Positions 35,792 to 44,267 of a stretch of DNA of 64,000 nt are shown one piece after another. The notes under the pieces were generated by a model, which made no database searches, was not told the DNA's origin, and saw only the letters and a program-made list of their open reading frames with translations. Within the stretch, counting starts at the first letter, position 1, and each line of letters opens with the position of its first letter. Made by a program: the position numbers and the translations under genes. Source of the stretch: CBDCMJ01 sp965224325 (lineage in GTDB: Bacteria > Chloroflexota > Dehalococcoidia > Lucifugimonadales > UBA3495); the NCBI GenBank assembly GCA_965224325.1, contig CBDCYT010000007.1:1-64000 (forward strand). The letters run 5' to 3'.

Positions 35792-36757
35792 ATGCCTAAG
35801 TTTGTGTTCATGCCGCCGCAGGACGACCTCAGGCGCAGGTTCGCCGCGAGGCTCGCCGACACGCTGCCCGAGTACGATGTGGCGGCGCCGGCGACCTACG
35901 AGGAGGCCATTGAGGAGATCAAAGATGCCGACGCAGCTATGGGTTGGATTCCGCCCGATGCGCTCAAAGCAGCAAGCCAGGTCCGCTGGCTGCACAGCCC
36001 CGACGTAGGACCATTTGTTGGATACTACTACCCGGAGCTAATCGAGCACCCTCTGGCTATAACTAACCCCCGGGGCATCTACTTCGACCACATATCGCAT
36101 TTGGTGCTGACCTTCATGCTCGCCTTGGCCCGGGGGTTGCCTTGGTACCAGGACGCCCAGAGAAGGAGGGTCTGGGACCAGAACGCGCGCAGGTCGCCCT
36201 ACGTGTTTCTCGGCGACTCGACTGTGCTCATCAACGGCCTGGGCGGCATTGGGCACGAGACGGCGAGGCTTTGCAACGAGCTGGGAATGCGTGTAGTCGG
36301 GGTCGACCCGAGGCCGGAGTACGAGACACCGAACGTCGAGGTCCACCATCCGGAGGCTCTCGACAGCCTGCTGCCTGACGCCGACTTTGTCGTCACGACC
36401 GTGCCCCACACGCCCGAAACCGAGGGTATGTTCAGCGCCGTCCGCTTCGGTAAGATGAAGCGGACGGCGTACTTCATAAACGTTGGCAGAGGGAAGGTGT
36501 GCAAAATAGACGACCTGGCAGACGCCATCGAGTCCGGCGAGATTGCCGGTTGCGGTCTGGACGTCTACGAGCACGAGCCGCTCCCATCGACCCACAAGTT
36601 GTGGGGCCTTCCTAACGTCCTGATGACACCTCACATAGCGGTCAGGGAGGCCGAGAACCTCCCGGAGCGGAGGTTCCAGGTGCTGCTGGAGAACGCCCGA
36701 CGTTTCCTTGAAGGCCACGAACTTCTTAACGTGGTCGACAAGGAGAAGTGGTACTGA
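35792..36757 (+). CDS. D-isomer-specific 2-hydroxyacid dehydrogenase
   Basis: 321-residue NAD(P)-dependent oxidoreductase that interconverts a 2-oxoacid and its D-2-hydroxyacid. The Rossmann loop GLGGIGHETA is at 149-158 with Asp172 favouring NAD. The family signature reads FINVGRGKVCKIDDLADAIE, with catalytic Arg near 233, then GLDVYEHEPLP (Glu near 262) and MTPHIAV (catalytic His near 281). GGGAGG lies before the ATG. The exact substrate (glycerate, glyoxylate, phosphonate or other) cannot be told. It appears to be an ordinary chromosomal gene. Confidence 0.9.
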   Translation: MPKFVFMPPQDDLRRRFAARLADTLPEYDVAAPATYEEAIEEIKDADAAMGWIPPDALKAASQVRWLHSPDVGPFVGYYYPELIEHPLAITNPRGIYFDHISHLVLTFMLALARGLPWYQDAQRRRVWDQNARRSPYVFLGDSTVLINGLGGIGHETARLCNELGMRVVGVDPRPEYETPNVEVHHPEALDSLLPDADFVVTTVPHTPETEGMFSAVRFGKMKRTAYFINVGRGKVCKIDDLADAIESGEIAGCGLDVYEHEPLPSTHKLWGLPNVLMTPHIAVREAENLPERRFQVLLENARRFLEGHELLNVVDKEKWY

Positions 36758-36866
36758 CGATGTCTGTTGGCAACCAGCAAAAACGGGACACTGTGTGAGG
36801 GGCGAGAGATCTTAACCTAGCGGTAGTCCCCTGAGGCGTTCAGAGGACGGCCAACTCGCCAAGCCG

Positions 36867-36956
36867 ACAGCTCCACCACCAACTCAGGGGTTTGTAGTAC
36901 GGTACTGCTTGGCCCACCAAACTGGACAAAATCAAGAACTTTCGCGATCAGGTTCA
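36867..36956 (-). repeat. Composite repeat: dispersed repeat copy 3 plus recombinase tail
   Basis: 36867-36918 is an inverted copy of the GGTGGGCCAAG repeat. 36919-36956 (AACTGGACAAAATCAAGAAC onward) matches the last codons of the serine recombinase at 25181-25216 in opposite orientation. The two units meet at the GGCCCAC core, as a complete attachment site would if both arms belonged to the element. Confidence 0.65.
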
Positions 36957-37343
36957 CGCTGGCCGTTTAGGACCAGTGCTTCTGAATGCGGTACGGGTCG
37001 GGCGAGCCTAAGTATTAGTCGCCTCGTCCCTTTTAGCATAGCATCCTTCGATTCCTCCAACTCATCCGTCCGCTAGCCGCACTTACACGAGCTTTACCAG
37101 GCGAGCGCATCTAAGGGGCTGTATTCGTGCAGCCCCTTATTGATGGCGACCTTTCCGCCTAAAGCTTAACCTTGCTTACGGATAGCGGCCAGAGCCGTCC
37201 CCTTCCCTCTCTTACGACTGACCTAACTAAAACTTATTCGTATGGAAGATTGCAACCAAGGGCATACGTTGCTAAAGTCGAACACACGGATCCGCGTCGT
37301 TTTATTTGGTGGCTTTCAGGATTGCGACCGAAAGGAGAGGCAA
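36957..37343. other. Intergenic stretch upstream of the defence operon
   Basis: No gene is supported. A perfect 9-bp hairpin lies at 37113-37138. The operon promoter is presumably between that hairpin and 37344; an AT-rich stretch at about 37217-37240 is a candidate, but I cannot assign clear -35/-10 boxes. Confidence 0.4.
37113..37138 (+). terminator. Strong hairpin, possible terminator
   Basis: AAGGGGCTG and CAGCCCCTT pair perfectly across an 8-base loop. The following TTATT is only a weak U-tract, so it may be a terminator for upstream transcription or a leader structure. Confidence 0.4.
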
Positions 37344-37709
37344 TTGGCAAAGAAGGCGAGGTTCGACGGTGATGCTTTCTACGCCGCCCTCGATGGCGAA
37401 AGACAAGCTCGCCAATGCACCTGGAGAAGAGTGGCAAAGGAAAGCGGAATCAGTGCCTCCACTTTGACCCGCATCGCCCAAGGCAAGCGCCCGGACGTTG
37501 ACAGCCTCGCGGCTTTGTCAGTTTGGTCGGGTCTTGACGTGAACAGATTTGTTCGCAGCAGTTCCTCCAAGAAGGAACCGGAGCCGCTGGCCGTGATCTC
37601 GTCCTATCTCCGCTCTGACCCTCGACTGAATGAAGAAGCCGCCTCCGCTCTGGAGCAGATAGTCAAGGCGGCCTATAGGAGCATGATTGGCCCAGAGAGG
37701 ACAGCATGA
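37344..37709 (+). CDS. XRE-type helix-turn-helix regulator of the defence operon
   Basis: About 121 residues from a TTG with GGAGAGG upstream; the longer frame to 37242 lacks a ribosome-binding site. The region CTWRRVAKESGISASTLTRI followed by AQGKRPDVDSLAALSVWSGL is a Cro/C1-type DNA-binding domain. The C-terminal half is helical and of unknown role. It is first in the operon and ends 16 bp before hsdM, so it probably controls expression of the restriction system, as controller proteins do. Confidence 0.8.
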   Translation: MAKKARFDGDAFYAALDGERQARQCTWRRVAKESGISASTLTRIAQGKRPDVDSLAALSVWSGLDVNRFVRSSSSKKEPEPLAVISSYLRSDPRLNEEAASALEQIVKAAYRSMIGPERTA

Positions 37710-37725
37710 ATCGAAGGAGAATCCA

Positions 37726-39663
37726 GTGAGTGCCTTCAACGTCAGCAGTTTCATTTGGGGCATCGCAGACGACGTGCTGCGGGATGTCTACGTCCGGGGG
37801 AAGTACCGCGACGTAATACTGCCTATGACGGTCATCCGTCGCTTGGATGCTGTTTTGGAACCCACCAAAGATGCCGTGCTCCGAATGAAGGACCAGTTGG
37901 ATGCGGCCGGCATAACGAATCAGGACGCCGCCCTGCGCCAGGCCTCCGGCGAGGCTTTCTATAACGCCTCGGCATTCCGGCTCCGCGACCTCGCCTCACG
38001 CTCCCGTCAACAGCAATTGCGAGCGGACTTCGAGGCTTATCTCGACGGCTTCTCCCCCAATGTGCAGGAGGTCCTAGAGAAGTTTCGGTTCCGCAACCAG
38101 ATACCGACACTGGTGGAAGCGGACGCGCTGGGCTTCTTGCTGGAAAAGTTCCTGGACAGCTCGGTTAATCTCAGCCCTCGCCCAGTCCTGAACGGCGACG
38201 GCTCGGTGCGGCTAGAAGGGCTGGACAACCACGGCATGGGAACAGTCTTCGAGGAACTTATCCGGCGGTTCAACGAGGAAAACAACGAAGAAGCCGGAGA
38301 GCACTTCACCCCCCGGGATGTGGTGCGACTCATGGCGCGAATGGTTTTTCTGCCGGTCGCCGATGAAGTCCGGTCAGGGACCTACCTGGTCTATGACGGC
38401 GCGTGCGGCACTGGCGGGATGCTCACTGTCGCAGAGGAGACTCTGAAGCAGCTGGCCGACGAGCGGGGCAAGGAAGTCTCCGTCCACCTGTACGGACAGG
38501 AAGTAAACCCTGAGACCTATGCCATCAGCAAGGCCGACCTGATTCTGAAAGGAGAAGGGGCCGAGGCCGACAACATGCAATACGGCTCGACCCTTTCTGC
38601 TGATGCTTTCCCGGCGCGGGAGTTCGACTTCATGCTCTCCAATCCGCCCTACGGCAAGAGCTGGAAGGGCGACATGGAGCGCCTGGGCGGTCGGAGCGGC
38701 GTCAAGGATACACGCTTCATCACGGAGCACGGCGGCGACCCGGACTACTCTCTCATCACCCGCTCCAGCGACGGCCAGATGATGTTCCTGGCCAATATGC
38801 TCAGCAAGATGAAGCGAGATACCACACAGGGTAGCCGGATCGCCGAGGTCCATAACGGGAGTTCTCTGTTCACCGGCGACGCCGGACAGGGCGAGAGCAA
38901 CATCCGACGCTGGATCATCGAAAACGATTGGCTGGAAGCAATCGTCGCCCTGCCTCTCAACATGTTCTACAACACTGGCATTGCCACCGACATCTGGGTT
39001 CTCAGCAACCGCAAGGGCAAGGTGCAATTAATCGACGCCACCCGATGGCAGACTCCGTTGCGCCGCAACCTGGGTAGCAAGAACTGCGAACTGTCAGAAG
39101 AAGCCATCCGCCGCATCTGCGACGTCTTCCAGTCCTTCGACGAGACGGAGCAGTCAAAGATTTTCCCCAACGAGGCCTTCGGCTACTGGAAAGTCACTGT
39201 CGAGCGCCCGCTGAGGTTGGAGGGCATTGATCCGGAGCGGGCTTACACTGCCAAGGAGATCAAGGCGCTGAAGGACGAAGCAGTGCGCTCGGAGTCCGCT
39301 GCGCCGGTTATCAAGAGGGTCCACAAGAGGGGCATTGAGGCCGACCCGCTGCGTGGCCTGTTCGAGGCCACAATTGGCGGGAAGCCCGCCGTCGTCGAGT
39401 ACGAGCCGGACCCCGTCCTGCGGGACACAGAACAGGTGCCGTTGTTGCACGAGGGAGGCGTCGAAGGCTTCCTGTGCAGCGAGGTGTCGCCCTACACGCC
39501 CGACGCCTGGTGCGTCCCCTTCAGCGTCAAGATTGGCTATGACGTCAGCTTCACACGCCACTTCTATAAACCGCAACCCCTACGCCCCTTGGAGGAGATA
39601 CGGGCCGACATCATCGCTTTGGAGCGGGAAACGGAAGGGTTTCTGGCAGAAATTGTTGGATGA
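37726..39663 (+). CDS. hsdM: Type I restriction-modification methyltransferase subunit HsdM
   Basis: 645 residues from a GTG preceded by GAAGGAG. The N-terminal HsdM helical domain (DVLRDVYVRGKYRDVILPMT) is followed by the N6-adenine methyltransferase fold: HFTPRDVVRLMARM, DGACGTGGML near 224-233 (S-adenosylmethionine binding) and SNPPYG near 305-310 (catalytic NPPY). With HsdS it methylates the recognition site and forms the restriction complex with HsdR. The frame is complete. hsdM and hsdS are unusually separated by four genes here. Confidence 0.95.
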   Translation: MSAFNVSSFIWGIADDVLRDVYVRGKYRDVILPMTVIRRLDAVLEPTKDAVLRMKDQLDAAGITNQDAALRQASGEAFYNASAFRLRDLASRSRQQQLRADFEAYLDGFSPNVQEVLEKFRFRNQIPTLVEADALGFLLEKFLDSSVNLSPRPVLNGDGSVRLEGLDNHGMGTVFEELIRRFNEENNEEAGEHFTPRDVVRLMARMVFLPVADEVRSGTYLVYDGACGTGGMLTVAEETLKQLADERGKEVSVHLYGQEVNPETYAISKADLILKGEGAEADNMQYGSTLSADAFPAREFDFMLSNPPYGKSWKGDMERLGGRSGVKDTRFITEHGGDPDYSLITRSSDGQMMFLANMLSKMKRDTTQGSRIAEVHNGSSLFTGDAGQGESNIRRWIIENDWLEAIVALPLNMFYNTGIATDIWVLSNRKGKVQLIDATRWQTPLRRNLGSKNCELSEEAIRRICDVFQSFDETEQSKIFPNEAFGYWKVTVERPLRLEGIDPERAYTAKEIKALKDEAVRSESAAPVIKRVHKRGIEADPLRGLFEATIGGKPAVVEYEPDPVLRDTEQVPLLHEGGVEGFLCSEVSPYTPDAWCVPFSVKIGYDVSFTRHFYKPQPLRPLEEIRADIIALERETEGFLAEIVG

Positions 39664-39735
39664 CGAGGCCGGGCATGGTTTTCAGCAGCGAACGGTAGAG
39701 AAGCTACAGCAGAACAATCCGGTAAAGGAGAATCT

Positions 39736-40125
39736 ATGCCCACTCTCAATATCTTCGTGAGTTTCGAGTTCGACAAAGAAAAGGATCTCCAGAACAACTT
39801 TTACCGGCAGGCCAAGCAAAAGACCAATCATCGAATTCGCGACTGTTCGCTGCATGAATCTTATCCAGACGAGACATGGAAGAGAAAAGCGAGGAACGCC
39901 ATAAGCCGGTGTGACGTGGTTGTCGTCCTAATTGGCCAAGACACCCACAACGCCCCTGGGGTCATCGTGGAAACGGACATGGCCCGCAGCTTGAACAAGC
40001 CTGTCATCCAAGTCAGGCCCCAAGGCAGGCCGTATGATGGGCTAACTCGTCTTGGAGAGCCGATTCCGTGGAGATGGAGCCGCATCAATACTGAATTGGA
40101 TACCGTAGCGAACCGGAGGGGCTGA
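39736..40125 (+). CDS. TIR-like protein (MTH538/ThsB type), first copy
   Basis: 129 residues. LNIFVSFEFDKEKDLQNNFY opens an MTH538-type TIR-like domain (DUF1863), the fold of Thoeris ThsB. RDCSLHESYPDETWKRKARN and ISRCDVVVVLIGQDTH follow in order, and VIVETDMARSLNKPVIQV contains the helix with the conserved Glu (candidate catalytic residue). TIR enzymes of this kind make NAD-derived signals or degrade NAD+ on phage infection. A start after AAAGGAG fits. It lies 72 bp after hsdM, in the same operon. Signalling activity is inferred. Confidence 0.85.
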   Translation: MPTLNIFVSFEFDKEKDLQNNFYRQAKQKTNHRIRDCSLHESYPDETWKRKARNAISRCDVVVVLIGQDTHNAPGVIVETDMARSLNKPVIQVRPQGRPYDGLTRLGEPIPWRWSRINTELDTVANRRG

Positions 40126-40156
40126 CCATTCCTGATGAATGCCATGAGGCAACCGG

Positions 40157-40624
40157 ATGACTGAGCAGTCGCAACTAAATCACGAATCCGCCGCCGTTCA
40201 AAAGCACTTGGAGATAATGCAGAGCGTAATAAATCGGATGGCGGAAAACAGCCGCTCGTGCAAGGTATGGTGCGTTACCCTCGTCGCTGCCACCCTCGTG
40301 CTAGTGGCGCGGACCGGGGAGCCGCAGCACGCCCTGATAGCGTTGGTCCCCACGCTGCTGTTCCTGTTTCTGGACTCTTACTATCTAGCCTTGGAACGGT
40401 CGTTTATTGGTTCCCAGAACGCATTCGTGGGCAAATTACATAGGGACGAGTTGGAGTCGACCGACGTTTACCGGGTAGTCCCCATGGGCATGGGGTGGCG
40501 TCTGGTTGGGCGATGTCTGTTCGGTTCGGTGTCGATTTGGCCATTCTACCTATTGGTAACTGTAACGATACTCCTCACCTGGTTGCTGATAATCCCGTCG
40601 GATACTCCGCTTAGGGGAGTCTAA
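40157..40624 (+). CDS. Small integral membrane protein of the TIR cassette
   Basis: 155 residues. A soluble N-terminal helix (HLEIMQSVINRMAENSRSCK) precedes three hydrophobic segments at about 36-52, 59-79 and 127-147. The segment between the second and third (NAFVGKLHRDELESTDVYRV) is polar and probably cytosolic. I recall this protein type as a recurrent, uncharacterised neighbour of MTH538-TIR proteins. A membrane effector activated by a TIR-made nucleotide is a plausible role, as in membrane-type Thoeris variants, but that is inference. It ends 2 bp before the second TIR gene, so the pair is translationally coupled. Confidence 0.75.
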   Translation: MTEQSQLNHESAAVQKHLEIMQSVINRMAENSRSCKVWCVTLVAATLVLVARTGEPQHALIALVPTLLFLFLDSYYLALERSFIGSQNAFVGKLHRDELESTDVYRVVPMGMGWRLVGRCLFGSVSIWPFYLLVTVTILLTWLLIIPSDTPLRGV

Positions 40625-40626
40625 AA

Positions 40627-41202
40627 TTGACCACGAACCAGATTCCCAGGCACAAGGTCTTTATCAGCTTTCACGAACAGGACCTTGATTACAAGGAAGA
40701 GTTCGTCCGCAGGATGGGAAAGCGCATCGTGGACAGGTCAGTTGACACCGGAAACATTGATGACACTGGCCTCAAGACGGCAACGGTGCGCCAGAAGATT
40801 CGGGACGAGTACATCAGAGACACCACCGTTACCATTGTCCTGATAGGCCCTCGCACATGGCAGCGAAAACACGTGGATTGGGAGATAGGCTCCAGTATTC
40901 GGAAGACCAAAAGGAATCCCAGATGTGGATTGTTGGGCATTGTGCTTCCGAATCATCCCGACTACGGCAAGAGGGGAATTAGCCCGCATCTGATCCCCCC
41001 GCGCCTGGCCGACAACTGGACGGAGGGTGATTCTTACTCGCTCATATACCATTGGCCGAATCCTTATCCTTGGACGCCAGCCAAGATAGCAGAATGGGTC
41101 CACCGTGCCTTTGCGTGTAGGGACGGGACGCCGCCTAACAATTCCCGGAAGCCATTCGCTCGCAACAGAAGCAGAGATTACAGGAGAGGGTGGCAAATTT
41201 AG
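40627..41202 (+). CDS. TIR-like protein (MTH538/ThsB type), second copy
   Basis: 191 residues from a TTG with GGGGAG upstream. HKVFISFHEQDLDYKEEFVR opens the TIR-like fold; DTTVTIVLIGPRTWQRKHVD leads into WEIGSSIRKT, which holds the conserved Glu. The stretch GLLGIVLPNHPDYGKRGISP and the IYHWPNPYPWTPAKIAEWVH C-terminus are typical of the longer ThsB-like proteins. It is clearly different from the first TIR, so the two probably recognise different triggers or form a hetero-complex. Thoeris loci often carry several distinct TIR genes, which supports a defence role. Confidence 0.85.
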   Translation: MTTNQIPRHKVFISFHEQDLDYKEEFVRRMGKRIVDRSVDTGNIDDTGLKTATVRQKIRDEYIRDTTVTIVLIGPRTWQRKHVDWEIGSSIRKTKRNPRCGLLGIVLPNHPDYGKRGISPHLIPPRLADNWTEGDSYSLIYHWPNPYPWTPAKIAEWVHRAFACRDGTPPNNSRKPFARNRSRDYRRGWQI

Positions 41203-41350
41203 GATGTCACTGCTCGCCTTTCAACCCTATCCCGCCTAGAAACGCCAGCCCACACGCTCGCTGGAGGAGGTGGGGGAGGACGTATTTGGCCTTGGAGCAG
41301 GATATTGGGGGCCGATGGAGCAGATTGCAGGGGGTCATAATTAGTGGAGG

Positions 41351-41773
41351 ATGGTCAGAGAACGCAACATGGCGCTAGACGCACAAAGATCCATAGCCTT
41401 GAAACTCAGCGAGCCAGCGGTGGATTCTGACAACCCGTGGTCCGACGATCTACTTGCTCGAAAGGACATCGCCACGCGGCTCACGAATATTATTGCAATC
41501 CAAGAGCCACCGTTGGCCATTAGTCTTCACGGGCAATGGGGAACTGGCAAGACCTTCATGCTCAGACGCTGGCAGAAAGATTTAGAGAATCAAAGCTTCA
41601 AAGCCATATACTTCAATGCGTGGGAGGACGATTTTTGCAACGACCCGCTCCTAGCGATACTTGGTCAGATGTCGGAGACCTTCAAGGAAGGCAAACTCAA
41701 GACATTAACTCAACAGGTAATCCGAACCGCAACCGCGTTGTTCAAAAAATGCCTTGAGCATCCTGGAAAATAA
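41351..41773 (+). CDS. KAP-family P-loop NTPase, N-terminal part (frameshifted)
   Basis: The first 140 residues of a KAP NTPase. NPWSDDLLARKDIATRLTNI leads to ISLHGQWGTGKTFMLRRWQK, the Walker A loop, then FKAIYFNAWEDDFCNDPLLA, a KAP hallmark. The frame ends just after an A6 run at about 41743-41748. With one A fewer it would continue FKNALSILENK into 41754-42794. The ATG at 41369 (MALDAQRS) is an alternative start. KAP NTPases are membrane-associated STAND-like ATPases, several of which act in anti-phage defence. Confidence 0.8.
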   Translation: MVRERNMALDAQRSIALKLSEPAVDSDNPWSDDLLARKDIATRLTNIIAIQEPPLAISLHGQWGTGKTFMLRRWQKDLENQSFKAIYFNAWEDDFCNDPLLAILGQMSETFKEGKLKTLTQQVIRTATALFKKCLEHPGK

Positions 41774-42794
41774 GACTGGGATAACGTTTGAGATTGAGCA
41801 AGAAGCTAGAAATCTTCTGGAGGAGTACGTCTATCAAAGAGCGACGAAAGATGAACTGAAAAATAATCTGACTAATATGGCCGAGGAAGTTTTCAAGGAG
41901 ACTGGACACCCTATGGTGTTCATCATTGACGAATTAGATCGATGCCGTCCAACTTTTGCTATTGAGCTTCTGGGGAGGGTTAAGCACATATTCGAAGTTC
42001 CCAATCTGGTGTTCGCCTTTGGGATTAACCGAGACGAGCTTTGCAAGTCTTTGTCGTCAATCTATGGAAACATCAATACAGATGTGTATCTTAGACGCTT
42101 CTTTGACTTTGAGTTCAATCTTCCGGAAGTTGGTTCGCAGGCTTTTGCCGAGCACTTGATGGACAGGTTCCATTTCGGACAAGTCTTCCAGAGCCTAAGT
42201 GATGCAATCGGGCGTCAAGAGCCCATCTATGACTACCAAAACTATCGAAGAGTCCTCCCGAAGCTATGGAGCGTCCTGGGCCTCTCTCTTCGGGACGTTG
42301 ATTATGGAATGAGGTTGATTGCCCTTCTCGCACGAAATGTACCTTTGGGTACCTTTACACATCCGTTCTTGCTCGCTGCTTTGATTGCGGTGAAATTCAA
42401 GAATCCTGATTTCTATCGCGCATTAATTATGGGGAATTTCCGGCCCAGCGAGATCATGAACTATATCGACGGTGCGGTGCGCCAAGATTTAACGGACCGG
42501 GACTTGTCGAGTACCCTGGACCGCATTGAAGGATTTCTCTATTGTGCCGATAGCGCCAACAGCGAACTCCAAGAGCGCGGCGAGATTGCCTTGGCTGAAC
42601 TCGAACAGGTGTCGGACGATTTCTCCAGCATAGAATTCTTGGTCATCTCCCGGCGCGCGCAGAATGCTGACCAACGGCAGCTTAACCGAATAAAACAGGC
42701 AGTTCTTGACGGGAGGGAACTATACATCGATGGCAAAGTGCTTGGTAACTTAGCGGCTCTCATCGATACCTATCAGACCGAGTTGAGACGTTAG
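41754..42794 (+). CDS. KAP-family P-loop NTPase, C-terminal part (frameshifted)
   Basis: Continuation of the KAP protein one frame over. HPMVFIIDELDRCRPTFAIE holds the Walker B Asp/Glu, and LLGRVKHIFEVPNLVFAFGI the following KAP block with the sensor-like strand. The C-terminal 200 residues are helical with no named domain and no clear membrane span, unlike many KAP proteins. The gene stops 9 bp before hsdS. Base composition is visibly lower in GC than hsdM and hsdR, suggesting a separate origin from the restriction genes. Confidence 0.8.
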   Translation: MSILENKTGITFEIEQEARNLLEEYVYQRATKDELKNNLTNMAEEVFKETGHPMVFIIDELDRCRPTFAIELLGRVKHIFEVPNLVFAFGINRDELCKSLSSIYGNINTDVYLRRFFDFEFNLPEVGSQAFAEHLMDRFHFGQVFQSLSDAIGRQEPIYDYQNYRRVLPKLWSVLGLSLRDVDYGMRLIALLARNVPLGTFTHPFLLAALIAVKFKNPDFYRALIMGNFRPSEIMNYIDGAVRQDLTDRDLSSTLDRIEGFLYCADSANSELQERGEIALAELEQVSDDFSSIEFLVISRRAQNADQRQLNRIKQAVLDGRELYIDGKVLGNLAALIDTYQTELRR

Positions 42795-42803
42795 GAGACC
42801 ACC

Positions 42804-43775
42804 ATGTTTACTACGCGCCATCACTACCCCGCTTACAAGCCCTCCGGCGTCCCATGGCTGGGCGATGTGCCGGAGCATTGGGACGTGCGGCGGCTTGGGA
42901 CCATCGCGGAATTGCGTGTCAGCAATGTGGACAAGCACACTCGGGAAGACGAGATACCGGTTCGTCTCTGCAACTACGTCGATGTCTATAAGAATGACCG
43001 CATCACTAATTCTATGCCTTTCATGACAGCGACGGCCTCGAAGGATGAAATCAAAGTATTCCGGCTAATGCGGGATGATGTACTCATCACCAAGGACTCC
43101 GGGGCTTGGGACGATATTGGGGTTCCAGCCCTGGTAGCGGAGTCAGCTGAAGACCTTCTCTCTGGTTACCATCTGGCTCTATTCCGACCATTCAAAGAGA
43201 TGCTAGGGGCATATCTGTCGCGAACCTTACAGAGCAAGGGCGTTGCACATCAGTTTCACGTAAGGGCGAATGGTGTGACGAGATTCGGCCTTACCCATGT
43301 TGGCATTCAATCCGTTCGTATTCCCCTCCCACCCTTCACAGAGCAGGCCGCCATAGTGCGCTACCTCGACCACGCCGACCGGCCCATCCGGCGTTACGTA
43401 AGTACCAAGCGGAAGCTCATCGCCCTGTTGGAAGAGGAGAAGCAGGCCATCATCAACCAGGCCGTCACCCGTGGCCTTGACCCCGATGTCTCGCTGAAGG
43501 CGTCAGGAGTCGAGTGGCTCGTCGAAGTGCCAGCGCATTGGGAAATGAGGCGAAGCAAGCGACTATTCACTCCCCGCCGAGAATTAGCTAGGCCAAATGA
43601 CGTCCAGCTATCTGCGACGCAGGCCTACGGAGTAATCCCCCAGGACGAGTACGAGCAGAGAGTAGGTCGGAGGATCGTGAAAATCTCCCTTCACCTCGAC
43701 AAGCGCCGCCATGTTGAAGTGGACGATTTTGTCATCAGCATGCGCAGTTTCCAAGGTGGCTTGGAGAGGGCTTAG
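42804..43775 (+). CDS. hsdS: Type I specificity subunit HsdS, first part (in-frame TAG)
   Basis: Target-recognition domain 1 and the start of domain 2. YKPSGVPWLGDVPEHWDVRR is the classic HsdS opening; IPLPPFTEQAAIVRYLDHAD marks the first central conserved helix; SGVEWLVEVPAHWEMRRSKR begins the second domain. After SFQGGLERA a TAG (43773-43775) stops translation. The very same frame continues without further stops to 44267, so a single base separates this from a full 487-residue HsdS. The half-subunit alone could still dimerise in some systems, but recognition would change. Confidence 0.85.
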   Translation: MFTTRHHYPAYKPSGVPWLGDVPEHWDVRRLGTIAELRVSNVDKHTREDEIPVRLCNYVDVYKNDRITNSMPFMTATASKDEIKVFRLMRDDVLITKDSGAWDDIGVPALVAESAEDLLSGYHLALFRPFKEMLGAYLSRTLQSKGVAHQFHVRANGVTRFGLTHVGIQSVRIPLPPFTEQAAIVRYLDHADRPIRRYVSTKRKLIALLEEEKQAIINQAVTRGLDPDVSLKASGVEWLVEVPAHWEMRRSKRLFTPRRELARPNDVQLSATQAYGVIPQDEYEQRVGRRIVKISLHLDKRRHVEVDDFVISMRSFQGGLERA

Positions 43776-43832
43776 GCAACCGGATGCATCCGCTCCTCGT
43801 ATATAGTTCTTCGCCCAACCATTGAAGTTGAT

Positions 43833-44267
43833 GTGAAATTTTTCAGCTATGTATTCAAATCACAAGCGTACATACAGGCGCTACAGTCAACAGCCAACTT
43901 CATTAGGGACGGGCAGGACCTAAACTTCAATAATTTTTGCGCAGTGGACTTACCTTTCCCAGCTGCTGAGGAGCAAAGGAAGATCGCGGTGGCTCTCGGA
44001 GAAGCGACTGCCAGCATTGATACGGCCATCGCCCGCGCCCGCCGGCAGATCGATTTGCTGGAGGAGCACCATACTCGACTGATTGCCGACGTGGTTACGG
44101 GCAAGCTGGACGTGCGGGAGGCGGCAGCGCAGTTGCCAAAGGAAGCAGGTGAGGAAGACCTGATAGACGAGGATGGCCTCAAACTGGACAATATGGACGA
44201 CGTTCACTATGACGTCGGCCAGCCACCTGAAGAGGAGCCGGTAATGGCAAACGAGGTGATCGTATGA
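43833..44267 (+). CDS. hsdS: HsdS, second part after the TAG
   Basis: Same reading frame as 42804-43775. It carries the end of the second recognition domain (FIRDGQDLNFNNFCAVDLPF) and the second conserved helix (PAAEEQRKIAVALGEATASI, then RRQIDLLEEHHTRLIADVVT, GKLDVREAA). There is no good independent ribosome-binding site, so expression probably depends on readthrough or reversion of the TAG. The stop overlaps the DUF433 start (ATGA). Confidence 0.8.
   Translation: MKFFSYVFKSQAYIQALQSTANFIRDGQDLNFNNFCAVDLPFPAAEEQRKIAVALGEATASIDTAIARARRQIDLLEEHHTRLIADVVTGKLDVREAAAQLPKEAGEEDLIDEDGLKLDNMDDVHYDVGQPPEEEPVMANEVIV

Noticed and set aside
25181..36956. Clean integrated island bounded by attL and attR of the serine recombinase
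   Set aside because: The two matching tails are in inverted, not direct, orientation, so they cannot be the two ends of one excisable element as it stands.
20751..42794. One Thoeris system made of the SIR2 protein and the TIR proteins
   Set aside because: They are about 15 kb apart with many unrelated genes between, and the SIR2 protein lacks a recognisable SLOG domain. I treat them as separate.
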